DNA of 35,220 bases from Bacillus sp. FJAT-27245 (lineage in GTDB: Bacteria > Bacillota > Bacilli > Bacillales > Cytobacillaceae), in NCBI RefSeq assembly GCF_001273955.1, contig NZ_LIGI01000001.1:1728022-1763241 (forward strand). The letters run 5' to 3'. The notes beneath the pieces were generated by a model. It was not told where the DNA came from, did no database searches, and saw nothing but the letters and a program-made list of their open reading frames with translations. Positions 8,805 through 19,250 of this stretch are shown here, one piece after another (the first letter of the stretch is position 1; the number at the start of each line of letters is the position of its first letter). A program made the translations under genes and the position numbers.

Positions 8805-9596
8805 ATGAAGCAACGAATTATAACTGCAGTCATAGCAGCGGCACTTTTTTTGCCAATCGTCATCGTCGGGGGCTTGCCAATTGTCATACTGGCATACCTT
8901 CTTGCGAGCGTCGGCTTGTATGAGCTCGCGAAAATGAAAAATATAAAGCTCTTTTCTATACCAGGAATCATCTCACTTTTAGCAATGTGGATGTTGATTC
9001 TTCCTGAAGGGTATAACGGGTTTCTAACCACAATCGGTTTGGAAAAGCACGAAATCGCCATCCTGGCTGTTTTGCTGCTTCTCGTCCATACAGTCGCAAC
9101 AAAGAACCGCTTCACATTTGACGATGCGTCATTTATGGTGATGGCGGCAGTCTATGTTGGGGCGGGTTTTTATTATTTTATGGAAACAAGGGAAGCAGGC
9201 GGGCTGATCTGGCTTTTTTACTCCCTGTTCATCATTTGGGCAACAGATTCGGGTGCATATTTTATTGGCCGCGCTTTTGGAAAACGGAAACTTTGGCCGG
9301 AAATTAGCCCCAATAAAACAGTTGAGGGCTCGGTCGGAGGGGTAGTGTGTGCGCTTCTTGTCGCTCTAGCTTTCTTGTTCTTCAGCGAAATCGATGCGTC
9401 GCCAGTGAAATTGCTCGTGGTAACGGCGCTCCTGTCTGTTTTTGGACAGCTTGGGGACTTGGCCGAATCCGCTTTCAAACGGAAATACAATGTCAAGGAT
9501 TCCGGAAAGATCCTTCCGGGGCATGGCGGCATCCTTGATAGATTTGATAGCCTGTTATTCGTATGGCCGTTGATCCATTTGTTCCAGCTTATTTGA
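8805..9596 (+). CDS. cdsA: Phosphatidate cytidylyltransferase (CDP-diglyceride synthase)
   Basis: Integral membrane enzyme making CDP-diacylglycerol from phosphatidate and CTP, the branch point for phospholipids. It has 263 residues (B. subtilis 269), with about seven or eight hydrophobic segments from residue 4 onward. The C-terminal family signature is visible (GQLGDLAESAFKRKYNVKDS, then LPGHGGILDRFDS) with its metal-binding acidic residues. The ATG at 8805 gives the family N-terminus MKQRI; its Shine-Dalgarno (GGAAGGG, about 8779) is weak and distant, while a better one at 8736 has no start after it. The 137-bp gap to uppS is longer than usual. Confidence 0.96.
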   Translation: MKQRIITAVIAAALFLPIVIVGGLPIVILAYLLASVGLYELAKMKNIKLFSIPGIISLLAMWMLILPEGYNGFLTTIGLEKHEIAILAVLLLLVHTVATKNRFTFDDASFMVMAAVYVGAGFYYFMETREAGGLIWLFYSLFIIWATDSGAYFIGRAFGKRKLWPEISPNKTVEGSVGGVVCALLVALAFLFFSEIDASPVKLLVVTALLSVFGQLGDLAESAFKRKYNVKDSGKILPGHGGILDRFDSLLFVWPLIHLFQLI

Positions 9597-9654
9597 ATGG
9601 AGCACAGTTTGAATCAGCAGGTTATCTGGGGCAGTTTTTTTAGGAGAGGAAATC

Positions 9655-10809
9655 ATGAAATATATTAGTTTAATGGGTGCCACTGGCTCCATCGGCATCC
9701 AAACACTCGATATTATCCGCGAACATCCGGAAAGCTTCAGGCTGGCCGCTTTTTCCGCAGGGCGGAATAGTGGGCTTGCCAGGAAAATCATAATCGAATT
9801 CAAACCGGAATTCGTTTCCGTGCAGGAAAAGGAAGACGCTATAAAGCTAGAAACGGAATTTCCGGAAATCTCCTTTTCATATGGAGGCGATGGCCTTTCG
9901 CGTGTTGCAACCTTTGGTAAGTCGGATATAGTCGTAAATGCCGTCGTCGGAAGCGTTGGGCTGAAACCGACACTTGAAGCAATTGCGTGCGGCAAGACAA
10001 TTGCCTTGGCAAACAAGGAAACCCTCGTAACAGCTGGCCATCTAGTAATGGAGGCGGCAAAAAAGCAAGGGGTCGCCCTTCTTCCGGTCGATAGCGAGCA
10101 CTCCGCCATATTTCAGGCAATGCAAGGAGAAAAAGCAAAAAACATTGAACGATTGATTATAACGGCTTCCGGCGGGAGCTTCCGGGACCGGAGCAGGGAG
10201 GAATTAAAGGACGTAACCGTTGAGGACGCCCTGAATCACCCCAACTGGTCTATGGGAGCGAAGATTACGATTGATTCGGCAACGATGATGAATAAAGGAC
10301 TTGAGGTAATTGAAGCCCATTGGCTGTTTAATTTGCCCTATGAACAAATCGACGTTCTTCTTCATAGGGAGAGCATCATCCATTCGATGGTAGAGTTCCA
10401 TGATTCAAGCATTATTGCCCAGCTTGGCAGTCCGGATATGAGGGTTCCGATCCAATATGCCCTAACCTATCCCGACAGGTTTCCGTTTTCATCGGCAAAA
10501 CGGCTAAACCTTGCCGAAGTAGGCAAACTGCATTTCCGGGAGATGGACTTTGAGCGGTTCCGTTGCCTTCGCTTCGCATATGAAGCGGGAAAAGCAGGCG
10601 GATCGCTGCCAACCGTCCTGAATGCCGCTAATGAAGCGGCAGTTGCTGCATTCCTTGAAGGGCGTATCCGCTTTCTTGAAATTGAGGATTTGATAGAAAG
10701 AGCGCTTGATAATCATGAACGGATTGCGAATCCGGGGCTAGAAGAAATCCTTCATGCAGACCGGGAGGCGAGAAACTTCATTCATTCTCACCTCGATAGA
10801 AGGAAGTAA
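9655..10809 (+). CDS. dxr: 1-deoxy-D-xylulose 5-phosphate reductoisomerase
   Basis: Second step of the non-mevalonate (MEP) isoprenoid pathway: NADPH-dependent conversion of DXP to MEP. It has 384 residues, the usual length. Visible are the nucleotide-binding loop GATGSIG (8-14), metal-ligand acids in VDSEHSA (Asp146, Glu148) and [14 protein letters not shown] (Glu217), and the flexible-loop region with [20 protein letters not shown] lies before the ATG. It supplies the C5 units used by the nearby uppS. Confidence 0.98.
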   Translation: MKYISLMGATGSIGIQTLDIIREHPESFRLAAFSAGRNSGLARKIIIEFKPEFVSVQEKEDAIKLETEFPEISFSYGGDGLSRVATFGKSDIVVNAVVGSVGLKPTLEAIACGKTIALANKETLVTAGHLVMEAAKKQGVALLPVDSEHSAIFQAMQGEKAKNIERLIITASGGSFRDRSREELKDVTVEDALNHPNWSMGAKITIDSATMMNKGLEVIEAHWLFNLPYEQIDVLLHRESIIHSMVEFHDSSIIAQLGSPDMRVPIQYALTYPDRFPFSSAKRLNLAEVGKLHFREMDFERFRCLRFAYEAGKAGGSLPTVLNAANEAAVAAFLEGRIRFLEIEDLIERALDNHERIANPGLEEILHADREARNFIHSHLDRRK

Positions 10810-10910
10810 TTGATTTCCGATTTCATGTGTCAACGTTCGCAGTTTGGGAAGCCAGGCAGTACTGTAGTCCAGACGTTCACGCGGAACTCTTTTAAAAGGT
10901 GGTTTTTTTA

Positions 10911-12170
10911 TTGAATACAGTCATAGCGTTTATAATCATTTTCGGGGCGATCGTATTCTTCCACGAATTGGGGCACTTCATTTTTGCAAAAAGAGCCGGG
11001 ATACTCTGCAGGGAATTTGCCATTGGCATGGGCCCAAAGGTGTTTACACATAAAAGGGGAGAAACGCTGTATACAATCCGCCTTTTGCCAATCGGCGGGT
11101 ATGTAAGGATGGCCGGCGATGATCCCGAAGCTGTGGAAATTAAGCCTGGATACAGGATAGGACTTCTTTTTGGCCAGGACGGAAAGGTTAGCAAAATCAT
11201 CCTGAACAATAAGGACAAGTTCCCGGATGCTAGAATTATTGAAGTTGAGAAGGCAGACCTGGAAAGGGATCTCGTTCTAAAAGGTTATCCGGAAGATGCC
11301 GATGAAACACTTCAGTCGTTTGCGGTCCATCCCGAAGCAGTAACGGTTGAGAACGGTGTGGAAACGCAGATTGCGCCGTACAACCGCCAATTCGCCTCCA
11401 AGACGCTTGGCCAGAGGGCGATGGCGATTTTTGCGGGGCCGATGATGAACTTCATCCTAGCCTTCCTGATTTTTCTGACGCTTGCATTTATCCAAGGGGT
11501 TCCTTCAGACGACCCAAGACTAGGGAAGCTTGCCGATGGCGGCGCCGCGGCTGAAGCGGGGCTGAAGGAGGGCGATGTCGTCCAAAGCATTAGCGGCTCG
11601 GAAATATCGAGCTGGAAGGACGTTGTTGAAATCATCAGGAAAAATCCAAATAAAGAGCTTGATTTTATCGTAGAACGCGGCGGGAAAGAACTGGTGATTC
11701 CTGTAACGCCGAAAGCGCAGGAAGTCGAAAAGCAGAAGATGGGGATTATCGGGGTATACAGCCCTGTCGAAAAATCACCAATGCTGGCTGTGTCTTATGG
11801 TTTTAATGAAACGGTCTACTGGTCCAAGAAAATATTCGAGATGCTTGGCCTTCTCGTAACCGGCCAATTCGCCATCGACATGCTGAGCGGGCCGGTCGGG
11901 ATCTACGCGACAACCGATACGGTCGTGAAATCCGGGATCTTTGTCCTGATGAAATGGACTGCCATGCTAAGCGTCAATCTTGGCATTATGAACCTGTTGC
12001 CGATTCCAGCCCTTGACGGCGGACGGCTCCTTTTCTTCGCTGTCGAAGCAGTCAGGGGAAAACCAGTCGACCGGCAAAAAGAAGGCCTTGTCCATTTTAT
12101 CGGATTCGCCCTTCTGATGCTGTTGATGCTGGTCGTAACATGGCATGACATCCAAAGGTTCTTTTTGTAA
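10911..12170 (+). CDS. rasP: Site-2 intramembrane metalloprotease RasP (RseP/YluC)
   Basis: Membrane zinc protease performing regulated intramembrane proteolysis of anti-sigma factors and clearing signal-peptide remnants. I place the start at TTG 10911 (419 residues) because AAAAGGTGG at 10894-10902 is the Shine-Dalgarno, so an upstream GTG at 10899 would lie inside it. Features: first membrane segment with HELGH (18-22), a central PDZ domain from about residue 198 (AEAGLKEGDVVQSISG), LSGPVGIY, and the last metal-binding motif NLLPIPALDGG (361-371). The C-terminus closely resembles B. subtilis RasP. Confidence 0.96.
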   Translation: MNTVIAFIIIFGAIVFFHELGHFIFAKRAGILCREFAIGMGPKVFTHKRGETLYTIRLLPIGGYVRMAGDDPEAVEIKPGYRIGLLFGQDGKVSKIILNNKDKFPDARIIEVEKADLERDLVLKGYPEDADETLQSFAVHPEAVTVENGVETQIAPYNRQFASKTLGQRAMAIFAGPMMNFILAFLIFLTLAFIQGVPSDDPRLGKLADGGAAAEAGLKEGDVVQSISGSEISSWKDVVEIIRKNPNKELDFIVERGGKELVIPVTPKAQEVEKQKMGIIGVYSPVEKSPMLAVSYGFNETVYWSKKIFEMLGLLVTGQFAIDMLSGPVGIYATTDTVVKSGIFVLMKWTAMLSVNLGIMNLLPIPALDGGRLLFFAVEAVRGKPVDRQKEGLVHFIGFALLMLLMLVVTWHDIQRFFL

Positions 12171-12180
12171 AAAAAACAAA

Positions 12181-12205
12181 GCCGGCCCGGTAAATCCTGG
12201 CCGGC
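12181..12205. other. GC-rich hairpin between rasP and proS
   Basis: GCCGGCC (12181-12187) pairs with GGCCGGC (12199-12205). There is no T-run on the + side, but an A-rich tract sits on its left, so read on the minus strand it is a hairpin followed by a T-run. It may weakly terminate antisense transcription or stabilise mRNA ends. Confidence 0.5.
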
Positions 12206-12261
12206 ATACATATGCCTTCTAGGGTGAGGGCGAAAAAAGCAAAGTGTTGGAGGCGGACAGA

Positions 12262-13959
12262 GTGAGACAAAGCATGACTTTAATCCCTACATTAAGGGAA
12301 GTTCCGGCTGATGCGGACGTTAAAAGCCATCAGTTATTATTGAGAGCCGGTTTCATCCGGCAGAACGCCAGCGGGGTATATAGCTATCTTCCCCTGGCAA
12401 AGAGGGTTTTGGTAAAAATTGAAGCGATTGTCAGGGAGGAAATGGACAATGCGGGTGCGGTTGAACTGCTCATGCCGGCACTGCAGCTGGCCGAACTTTG
12501 GCAGGAGTCAGGCAGGTGGTATTCGTATGGGCCTGAACTGATGCGGATGAAGGATCGCCATGAGCGTGAGTTCGCCTTGGGCCCGACCCACGAGGAAGTC
12601 ATTACAAGCCTTATCCGTGACGAAGTAAAGTCATACAAAAGGCTTCCGCTGACGCTTTATCAAATCCAGACGAAATTCCGTGATGAAAAGCGCCCGCGTT
12701 TTGGCCTTTTGCGCGGAAGGGAGTTCATTATGAAGGACGCCTATTCCTTCCACTCGTCGAAGGAGAGCCTGGATGAAGTGTATGAACGGATTTTTACCGC
12801 GTACTCGAACATCTTTGCGCGTTGCGGGCTGAACTACCGCGCCGTTATCGCGGATTCCGGGGCAATGGGCGGAAAAGATACCCATGAATTCATGGTCCTT
12901 TCCGATATCGGCGAAGATACAATCGCCTACTCCGACACTTCTTCCTATGCAGCCAACATTGAAATGGCTCCCGTAGTGGCTTCATATGTGAAAAGCGAAG
13001 AAGCACCACGAGGATTGGAAAAAGTAAGAACCGAGAACAAAAAAACGATTGCCGAGGTATCGGAGTTCCTGAAAGTAGATGAAACACAATGCATCAAGTC
13101 GCTCTTGTTCAAAATTGACGGCCGTCCGGTCCTTGTTTTGGTCAGGGGAGACCATGAAGTCAATGATATTAAACTGAAAAACATGTTTGAGGCTTCATCG
13201 GTTGAGCTTGCCGAAGCGTCGGAAACGAAGAGCATTCTCGGCTGTGAAGTTGGTTCGGTCGGCCCTATTGGTGTAAAGGATGTTGAGATTGTCGCGGACT
13301 TTGCGGTCGAATCGATTGTCAATGGCGTCTGCGGGGCAAACGAAGAGGATTATCACTATGTGAATGTGAATCCGGGACGCGACTTTGAAGCGAGCCGTTA
13401 TGCGGATGTACGTTTCATCAAGGAAGGGGACCCTTCGCCGGATGGGCAAGGAACCATCCAGTTTGCGAAGGGCATAGAGGTAGGCCATGTGTTCAAGCTT
13501 GGCACGCGCTACAGTGAAGCAATGGAAGCCGTTTACCTTAATGAAAACGGGAAAACCCAGCCGATGATCATGGGCTGCTACGGAATTGGCGTGTCCAGGA
13601 CATTGTCCGCGATCGCGGAGCAATTCAATGATGAAAAAGGGCTTGTCTGGCCTGAAGCCGTCGCACCGTACCAAGTCCATCTTATCACGGTCAATACGAA
13701 AGATGAAGCACAGTCGAACCTGTCGGAAGCTCTCTATGAAACACTTCGAAAAAAATTCGAAGTTTTGTATGATGACAGGCAGGAACGCGCAGGAGTCAAG
13801 TTTGCCGATTCCGATTTAATCGGCCTCCCTGTGCGGATAACGGTAGGCAAAAAAGCGTCTGAGGGAATGGTTGAAGTTAAGGTGAGAAAAACCGGCGAAG
13901 TAATTGAAGTCCAATCGGACAAGCTGGAAGACACGATTAATTCCATTTTGAAAAGGTAA
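12262..13959 (+). CDS. proS: Prolyl-tRNA synthetase
   Basis: Class II aminoacyl-tRNA synthetase, bacterial type with an inserted editing domain; 565 residues (B. subtilis 564). The start at GTG 12262 is chosen over GTG 12244 because TTGGAGGCGG lies between them and the N-terminus [15 protein letters not shown] then matches the family. The catalytic motifs include [14 protein letters not shown] and [17 protein letters not shown]. The insertion (about residues 220-400) corresponds to the YbaK-like Ala-tRNA(Pro) deacylase; CYGIGVSR and the C-terminal anticodon domain follow. No T-box leader lies upstream. A terminator follows. Confidence 0.97.
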   Translation: MRQSMTLIPTLREVPADADVKSHQLLLRAGFIRQNASGVYSYLPLAKRVLVKIEAIVREEMDNAGAVELLMPALQLAELWQESGRWYSYGPELMRMKDRHEREFALGPTHEEVITSLIRDEVKSYKRLPLTLYQIQTKFRDEKRPRFGLLRGREFIMKDAYSFHSSKESLDEVYERIFTAYSNIFARCGLNYRAVIADSGAMGGKDTHEFMVLSDIGEDTIAYSDTSSYAANIEMAPVVASYVKSEEAPRGLEKVRTENKKTIAEVSEFLKVDETQCIKSLLFKIDGRPVLVLVRGDHEVNDIKLKNMFEASSVELAEASETKSILGCEVGSVGPIGVKDVEIVADFAVESIVNGVCGANEEDYHYVNVNPGRDFEASRYADVRFIKEGDPSPDGQGTIQFAKGIEVGHVFKLGTRYSEAMEAVYLNENGKTQPMIMGCYGIGVSRTLSAIAEQFNDEKGLVWPEAVAPYQVHLITVNTKDEAQSNLSEALYETLRKKFEVLYDDRQERAGVKFADSDLIGLPVRITVGKKASEGMVEVKVRKTGEVIEVQSDKLEDTINSILKR

Positions 13960-13965
13960 TACAAG

Positions 13966-13998
13966 CCGGGTGCCGACTGGATGCACCCGGTATTTTTT
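13966..13998 (+). terminator. Intrinsic terminator after proS
   Basis: CCGGGTGC (13966-13973) pairs with GCACCCGG (13983-13990), followed by TATTTTTTT. Confidence 0.9.
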
Positions 13999-14097
13999 TC
14001 GGCTAAGTGCTTGTCACTTCGGATTTGAAGCAAGGCCCAAAGGATTGTGATTCCAGCATAATTTTTGTTGAATCCTCCCGAATGCCGCTGGTTTCTA

Positions 14098-14106
14098 TGG
14101 TATAAT
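14098..14106 (+). promoter_or_regulatory. Extended -10 promoter of polC
   Basis: TGG-TATAAT: a consensus -10 with the TGn extension and no good -35. It lies 40 bp before the polC start. Confidence 0.65.
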
Positions 14107-14145
14107 TAACTTTTGAAAATAGATGACAGAGATGGGGAGAGTTGT

Positions 14146-17100
14146 ATGATAAATACCCATTCGGATGACAGAGTGGAACGGCTGCTGGTATTGCTCCATC
14201 AGCTCGAAATGACAGATGACGCCCTCGTTCCATTTTTTCAAAAGGGAAGGATCGAAAAGGTGCAAATTAGCAGGAAGTCTAAAACCATGCATTTTCTGCT
14301 GTCACTTGAAAAAATTCTTCCCTGCAACGTATACAGCATGCTTGAAGCAAGGCTGAAACAGAAGTTTTCAGAATTGGCAAAAGGAGTTACTTTCGAATTG
14401 CAGGTTGCCGACCAGTCTTTTTCAGAAGAGCTCATTCATGGCTACTGGCAAAAATGCATCCAGGAAATTGACGGCATTGCTCCTCCGCTCCTAAAGCTTA
14501 TGCACGAACAAATCCCCAAAGTCCACGGATCGCGGCTTATCCTTTCTGTCAGGAATATCGCAGAAGGGGGAGCCATCAAGGGTAAGTATGGCTCCATTAT
14601 TTCTTCCATTTACCAAACCTATGGATTCCCATTCCTCTCCATTGATACGGAACTGGTTTCCGAAGAAAAGAACGAGGAATACAGGCAATTCATGGAGGCC
14701 AAGCAAAAAGAAGACCAGGAACGCGCTTTACAGGCGATTGCTGAATTGCAAAAGCGCGAATCCGGGAAAGACCAGAATGGTTCCCAAGCGGATGAGGGTC
14801 CGCTTGTTATCGGCCTGACGATCAAGGAAGATGCCGAGTTCCGCAAACTTATCGAAATTGTCGATGAGGAGCGGAGAATTGCGGTAGAAGGGTATATTTT
14901 TGATGCGGAAACAAGGGAATTAAGAAGCGGAAGAACGTTGCTGACATTTAAAATAACCGATTACACAAGCTCGATCATGGTTAAAATGTTCTCGCGCGAC
15001 AAGGAAGACGCCGCGCTCTTCCAGCGGGTGAAAAAAGGGATGTGGGCCAGGGTTCGCGGCAGCATCCAAAATGACACCTTTGTCAGGGACCTTGTCATGA
15101 TCGGCAATGATATTAATGAAATTAAACCGGTGAGCAGGAAAGATGCCGCTCCTGAAGATGAAAAGCGGGTCGAACTGCATCTCCATACGCCGATGAGCCA
15201 AATGGACGCGGTCACTCCGGTTGCAGCCCTGGTTGCCCAGGCAAAGAAATGGGGCCACAAGGCGATTGCGATTACAGACCATGCGGTTGCCCAATCATTT
15301 CCGGAAGCATTTTCCGCGGGGAAGAAAAACGACATTAAAATCCTCTATGGAATTGAAGCAAACCTTGTCGATGACGGAGTCCCGATTGCCTACAATGACG
15401 CGCACCGGCTCCTGGCGGAAGCGACATATGTTGTCTTTGACGTCGAAACGACCGGATTATCGGCATTCTACGACACAATCATTGAACTTGCTGCTGTTAA
15501 AATAAGGGACGGCGAGATTATTGACCGGTTCGAGTCGTTTGCCAACCCGCATCACCGCCTATCGGCCACAACAATCAACCTTACAGGGATCACCGATGAC
15601 ATGGTGCAAAACGCCCCGGAAGTAGGCGAGGTGCTCGAACGCTTTAAGGAATGGGCGGGTGATGACATATTTGTCGCCCATAATGCCTCCTTTGACATGG
15701 GCTTCATTAATGCGGGATACAAAAAACTGGGATATGAAAAAGCGAAAAACCCGGTTATCGACACGCTTGAACTTGCAAGATTCCTATATCCCGAAATGAA
15801 AAACCATAGGCTGAATACATTGGCCAAGAAATTCGATGTCGAACTGACCCAGCACCACCGGGCAATTTACGATGCCGAAGCGACAGGCTATCTGCTTATG
15901 AAAATGATAAAGGATTCGCTCGAAAAAGGAATCGAATACCATGACCAGTTCAATGACAACATGGGGAAAGGGAATGCTTTTCAAAGGGCCCGCCCCTATC
16001 ATTGCACACTGCTCGCGCAAACCGAGACCGGTTTGAAAAATCTTTTTAAGCTCATATCAATCTCGCACATCAACTACTTTTACAGAGTTCCAAGAATTCC
16101 AAGGTCCGTCCTCCAAAAATACCGGGAAGGAATTTTGGTAGGATCGGGCTGCGACCGCGGCGAAGTTTTTGAAACGATGATGCAAAAATCGCCTGAAGAA
16201 GCGGAAGCGCTGGCGGGATTTTACGACTACCTTGAAGTCATGCCGAAACCTATTTATGCACATTTGATTGAAATGGAGCTTGTCCGGAATGAAAAGGCTC
16301 TCGAGGAAATCATCGGCAATATCGTCAAAGTGGGCGAAAAACTCGGTATACCCGTCGTAGCGACTGGGAATGTCCACTATTTAAATGAAAATGACAAGAT
16401 TTACCGAAAAATCCTGATTAACTCACAGGGCGGCGCGAATCCCCTGAACAGGCACAAGCTTCCGGATGTCCAATTTAGGACGACTGATGAAATGCTGAGG
16501 GAATTCAGTTTCCTTGGCCTTGAAAAAGCAAAGGAGCTCGTTGTCCAAAACACGAATAAAATCGCCGATATGATTGATGAGATCAAGCCAATCAAGGATG
16601 ATTTGTACACGCCAAAAATTGAAGGCGCCGATGATGAAATGAGGGAAATGAGTTACTCGATGGCTCGGAAAATCTATGGCGAGCCACTTCCCGAAATTGT
16701 AGAGGCAAGGCTTGAAAAAGAACTGAAGAGCATCATTGGCCACGGATTTGCGGTTATTTACCTTATTTCGCACAAGCTTGTTAAAAAATCGCTCGACGAC
16801 GGCTACCTTGTTGGATCGCGAGGCTCGGTCGGCTCATCATTTGTTGCGACAATGACCGAGATTACCGAGGTGAATCCGCTGCCGCCGCATTATGTTTGCC
16901 CTAAATGCAAGCATTCCGAATTTTTTAATGATGGTTCAGTCGGTTCAGGCTTTGACTTGCCTGATAAAAATTGTCCGGAATGCGGGGCGAAATACCGGAA
17001 GGACGGCCATGACATCCCGTTCGAAACGTTCCTGGGCTTCAAAGGAGATAAGGTACCCGACATCGATTTAAACTTTTCTGGGGAATATCAGCCACGGGCC

Positions 17101-18477
17101 CACAACTATACAAAAGTATTATTCGGGGAAGACAATGTTTATCGTGCGGGGACAATCGGAACCGTCGCTGACAAAACAGCGTTTGGATACGTTAAAGCAT
17201 ACCAGCAGGAAAACAATCTCCACTTGAGAGGTGCGGAGATTGACAGGCTAGCTTCAGGCTGTGTGGGTGTGAAACGGACTACCGGACAGCATCCTGGGGG
17301 AATCATTGTAGTTCCGGACTATATGGATATTTTTGATTTTTCACCCATTCAATTTCCCGCCGATGCTTCTACATCGGAATGGAAAACGACCCATTTTGAC
17401 TTCCATTCCATCCATGACAATCTGCTGAAGCTTGATATTCTGGGGCACGATGATCCGACCGTTATCCGGATGCTCCAGGACTTAAGCGGCATTGATCCAA
17501 AAACGATTCCGACGGACGACCCGGAAGTCATGAAAATATTCAGTGGCACCGAATCGCTCGGCGTAACGGAAGAGCAGATTATGTGCAAAACCGGCACGCT
17601 CGGCATTCCGGAATTCGGAACAAGATTCGTCCGCCAGATGCTAGAGGACACGAAGCCGACGACATTCTCCGAGCTTGTCCAGATTTCCGGCCTTTCCCAC
17701 GGCACGGATGTATGGCTTGGCAATGCGCAGGAATTGATCCATAACAAGATTTGCACGCTTAGCGAAGTAATCGGGTGCCGTGACGATATCATGGTTTACT
17801 TGATTTATCAGGGGCTTGATCCCGCTTTTGCTTTTAAAATCATGGAGTCGGTCCGTAAAGGCAAGGGACTGTCGGACGAAATGGAAGCGGAAATGCGGAA
17901 GAACGAAGTGCCTGAGTGGTACATCGATTCTTGCAAAAAGATAAAGTACATGTTTCCGAAGGCGCACGCGGCAGCTTACGTCCTGATGGCAGTAAGGATC
18001 GCCTACTTTAAGGTACACCTGCCGCTCCTTTATTACGCCGCATACTTTACGGTAAGGGCGGAGGATTTCGACATTGAGGCGATGGCCCGGGGCTCGGAAG
18101 CAATCAGGGCGAAGATTGAAGAAATCAACCTGAAGGGCCTTGACGCGGCGCCAAAGGAAAAGAACCTCCTGACCGTACTTGAGCTTGCGCTTGAAATGTG
18201 TGAACGGGGCTTCTCTTTTCAGAAAATAGATTTGTACAAGTCAGCAGCAGCTGAATTCATTATTGAAGGCAAGTCACTTATTCCGCCGTTCAACTCCATT
18301 CCCGGCCTTGGGACCAACGCGGCGGTAAACATCGTAAAGGCAAGGGAAGACGGGGAATTCCTGTCGAAGGAAGACCTCCAGCAACGAGGAAAGGTTTCAA
18401 AAACAATCCTTGAATACCTAGACAAACAGGGCTGCCTGGATGCCCTTCCTGAGCAAAACCAACTGTCGCTTTTCTAA
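14146..18477 (+). CDS. polC: DNA polymerase III alpha subunit, PolC type
   Basis: Replicative DNA polymerase of low-GC Gram-positives with built-in proofreading; 1443 residues (B. subtilis 1437). ATG 14146 is chosen because GGGGAGAG precedes it; the in-frame TTG at 14113 overlaps the promoter. Domains in order: N-terminal region and OB fold (to about 320), PHP domain opening with ELHLHTP (343-349), an inserted DEDD exonuclease with FDVETTGL (431-438), HNASFDMGF and [10 protein letters not shown], second PHP half, a zinc site of two C-x2-C pairs (918/921 and 943/946), the polymerase catalytic loop [10 protein letters not shown] with Asp972 and Asp974, and the C-terminal clamp-binding peptide QLSLF. 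Intact. Confidence 0.98.
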   Translation: MINTHSDDRVERLLVLLHQLEMTDDALVPFFQKGRIEKVQISRKSKTMHFLLSLEKILPCNVYSMLEARLKQKFSELAKGVTFELQVADQSFSEELIHGYWQKCIQEIDGIAPPLLKLMHEQIPKVHGSRLILSVRNIAEGGAIKGKYGSIISSIYQTYGFPFLSIDTELVSEEKNEEYRQFMEAKQKEDQERALQAIAELQKRESGKDQNGSQADEGPLVIGLTIKEDAEFRKLIEIVDEERRIAVEGYIFDAETRELRSGRTLLTFKITDYTSSIMVKMFSRDKEDAALFQRVKKGMWARVRGSIQNDTFVRDLVMIGNDINEIKPVSRKDAAPEDEKRVELHLHTPMSQMDAVTPVAALVAQAKKWGHKAIAITDHAVAQSFPEAFSAGKKNDIKILYGIEANLVDDGVPIAYNDAHRLLAEATYVVFDVETTGLSAFYDTIIELAAVKIRDGEIIDRFESFANPHHRLSATTINLTGITDDMVQNAPEVGEVLERFKEWAGDDIFVAHNASFDMGFINAGYKKLGYEKAKNPVIDTLELARFLYPEMKNHRLNTLAKKFDVELTQHHRAIYDAEATGYLLMKMIKDSLEKGIEYHDQFNDNMGKGNAFQRARPYHCTLLAQTETGLKNLFKLISISHINYFYRVPRIPRSVLQKYREGILVGSGCDRGEVFETMMQKSPEEAEALAGFYDYLEVMPKPIYAHLIEMELVRNEKALEEIIGNIVKVGEKLGIPVVATGNVHYLNENDKIYRKILINSQGGANPLNRHKLPDVQFRTTDEMLREFSFLGLEKAKELVVQNTNKIADMIDEIKPIKDDLYTPKIEGADDEMREMSYSMARKIYGEPLPEIVEARLEKELKSIIGHGFAVIYLISHKLVKKSLDDGYLVGSRGSVGSSFVATMTEITEVNPLPPHYVCPKCKHSEFFNDGSVGSGFDLPDKNCPECGAKYRKDGHDIPFETFLGFKGDKVPDIDLNFSGEYQPRAHNYTKVLFGEDNVYRAGTIGTVADKTAFGYVKAYQQENNLHLRGAEIDRLASGCVGVKRTTGQHPGGIIVVPDYMDIFDFSPIQFPADASTSEWKTTHFDFHSIHDNLLKLDILGHDDPTVIRMLQDLSGIDPKTIPTDDPEVMKIFSGTESLGVTEEQIMCKTGTLGIPEFGTRFVRQMLEDTKPTTFSELVQISGLSHGTDVWLGNAQELIHNKICTLSEVIGCRDDIMVYLIYQGLDPAFAFKIMESVRKGKGLSDEMEAEMRKNEVPEWYIDSCKKIKYMFPKAHAAAYVLMAVRIAYFKVHLPLLYYAAYFTVRAEDFDIEAMARGSEAIRAKIEEINLKGLDAAPKEKNLLTVLELALEMCERGFSFQKIDLYKSAAAEFIIEGKSLIPPFNSIPGLGTNAAVNIVKAREDGEFLSKEDLQQRGKVSKTILEYLDKQGCLDALPEQNQLSLF

Positions 18478-18500
18478 AAACCGGACAGAAAGCCGTTCAT

Positions 18501-18529
18501 TTGCAATAAGGTAACGTGTATGGTATAGT
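18501..18529 (+). promoter_or_regulatory. SigmaA promoter P1 of the rimP-nusA-infB operon
   Basis: TTGCAA (18501-18506), 17-bp spacer, TATAGT (18524-18529), with a TGn extension in front of the -10. It lies upstream of the hairpin at 18560. Confidence 0.75.
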
Positions 18530-18559
18530 TTTATTGGAAATACTAAGCAAAATGTCCGG

Positions 18560-18593
18560 AAGAGTGGGGAAACCCACTCTTTCGTTGTTGTCT
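18560..18593 (+). promoter_or_regulatory. Leader attenuator hairpin with weak U-tract
   Basis: A 9-bp stem AAGAGTGGG / CCCACTCTT capped by a GAAA tetraloop (18560-18581), followed by an interrupted T-tract (TCGTTGTTGTCT). Strong stem plus poor U-tract is the pattern of NusA-dependent terminators; in B. subtilis the nusA operon is autoregulated by attenuation in the rimP leader. The position here fits that role. Confidence 0.6.
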
Positions 18594-18616
18594 AGGGGCA
18601 TTTTGCGGGGTATATA
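18588..18616 (+). promoter_or_regulatory. Candidate promoter P2 of the rimP operon
   Basis: TTGTCT (18588-18593), 17-bp spacer, TATATA (18611-18616; TATAAT at 18613 with a 19-bp spacer is an alternative). It starts downstream of the hairpin and would bypass attenuation. Confidence 0.45.
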
Positions 18617-18674
18617 ATAATTGTCACCGTAAAAAGCGCACAATATGGGCGAGAAGCTGTAAAGGAGGTTAGCG

Positions 18675-19145
18675 ATGAGCAAGGTAACTGAAGTGGTGGA
18701 AGAATTGGCCACTCCGATTGTAAATGATCTTGGCCTTGAACTGGTCGATGTCGAATACGTTAAAGAAGGCCGGGATTGGTTTTTACGGCTTTACATTGAT
18801 AAGGAAGAAGGCGTCGATATCGAGGAATGCGGGACGGTGAGCGAGCGGGTAAGCGAAAAGCTTGATGAACTCGATCCGATTCCGCACAATTACTTCCTGG
18901 AGGTATCCTCCCCTGGCGCGGAAAGGCCGCTTAAAAAGGAAAAGGATTTCATCAATGCGATCGGCAAAAATGTTTTTATCAAAACCTATGAGCCAATCGA
19001 CGGAGAAAAGTCGTTTGAGGGCACTCTGCTTGAATATGACGGTCAAACGGTCAAACTTGAAATCAAAGTAAAAACACGCAAAAAAACAGTTGAAATTCCA
19101 TTCGGGAAAGTGGCGAGCGCGCGGCTGGCGGTAACGTTCGGCTGA
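18675..19145 (+). CDS. rimP: Ribosome maturation factor RimP (YlxS)
   Basis: Assists late 30S subunit assembly; 156 residues. The first domain includes [20 protein letters not shown] and the conserved [13 protein letters not shown] (about 73-85); the second is a small SH3-like beta domain ending in [19 protein letters not shown] precedes the ATG. It is the first gene of the conserved rimP-nusA-rnpM-ylxQ-infB operon. Confidence 0.97.
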   Translation: MSKVTEVVEELATPIVNDLGLELVDVEYVKEGRDWFLRLYIDKEEGVDIEECGTVSERVSEKLDELDPIPHNYFLEVSSPGAERPLKKEKDFINAIGKNVFIKTYEPIDGEKSFEGTLLEYDGQTVKLEIKVKTRKKTVEIPFGKVASARLAVTFG

Positions 19146-19168
19146 TTGGACGGCCATAAGGCAACAGC

Positions 19169-19205
19169 TTGGGCAGATGGCCATTATTGAAAGGCATCGG
19201 CCCAA
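19169..19205 (+). other. Structured hairpin in the rimP-nusA spacer
   Basis: TTGGGC (19169-19174) pairs with GCCCAA (19200-19205), and GATGGCC pairs inside with GGCATC with one bulge. The GGGCA arm could alternatively pair with TGCCC about 40 bases downstream, which is followed by a T-rich stretch. The 105-bp rimP-nusA spacer is longer than I would expect for a coupled pair. Confidence 0.5.
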
Positions 19206-19250
19206 CGGTTTGCCCATTTTATTATAAAGGCTAAAGGGGGATAAGGACTC

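Noticed and set aside
8504-8923. 139-residue + strand ORF spanning the end of uppS and the start of cdsA
   Set aside because: It overlaps two strongly conserved genes in a different frame and has no recognisable content.
12171-12261. T-box leader before proS
   Set aside because: The gap is only about 90 bp, with no specifier-loop or T-box sequence.
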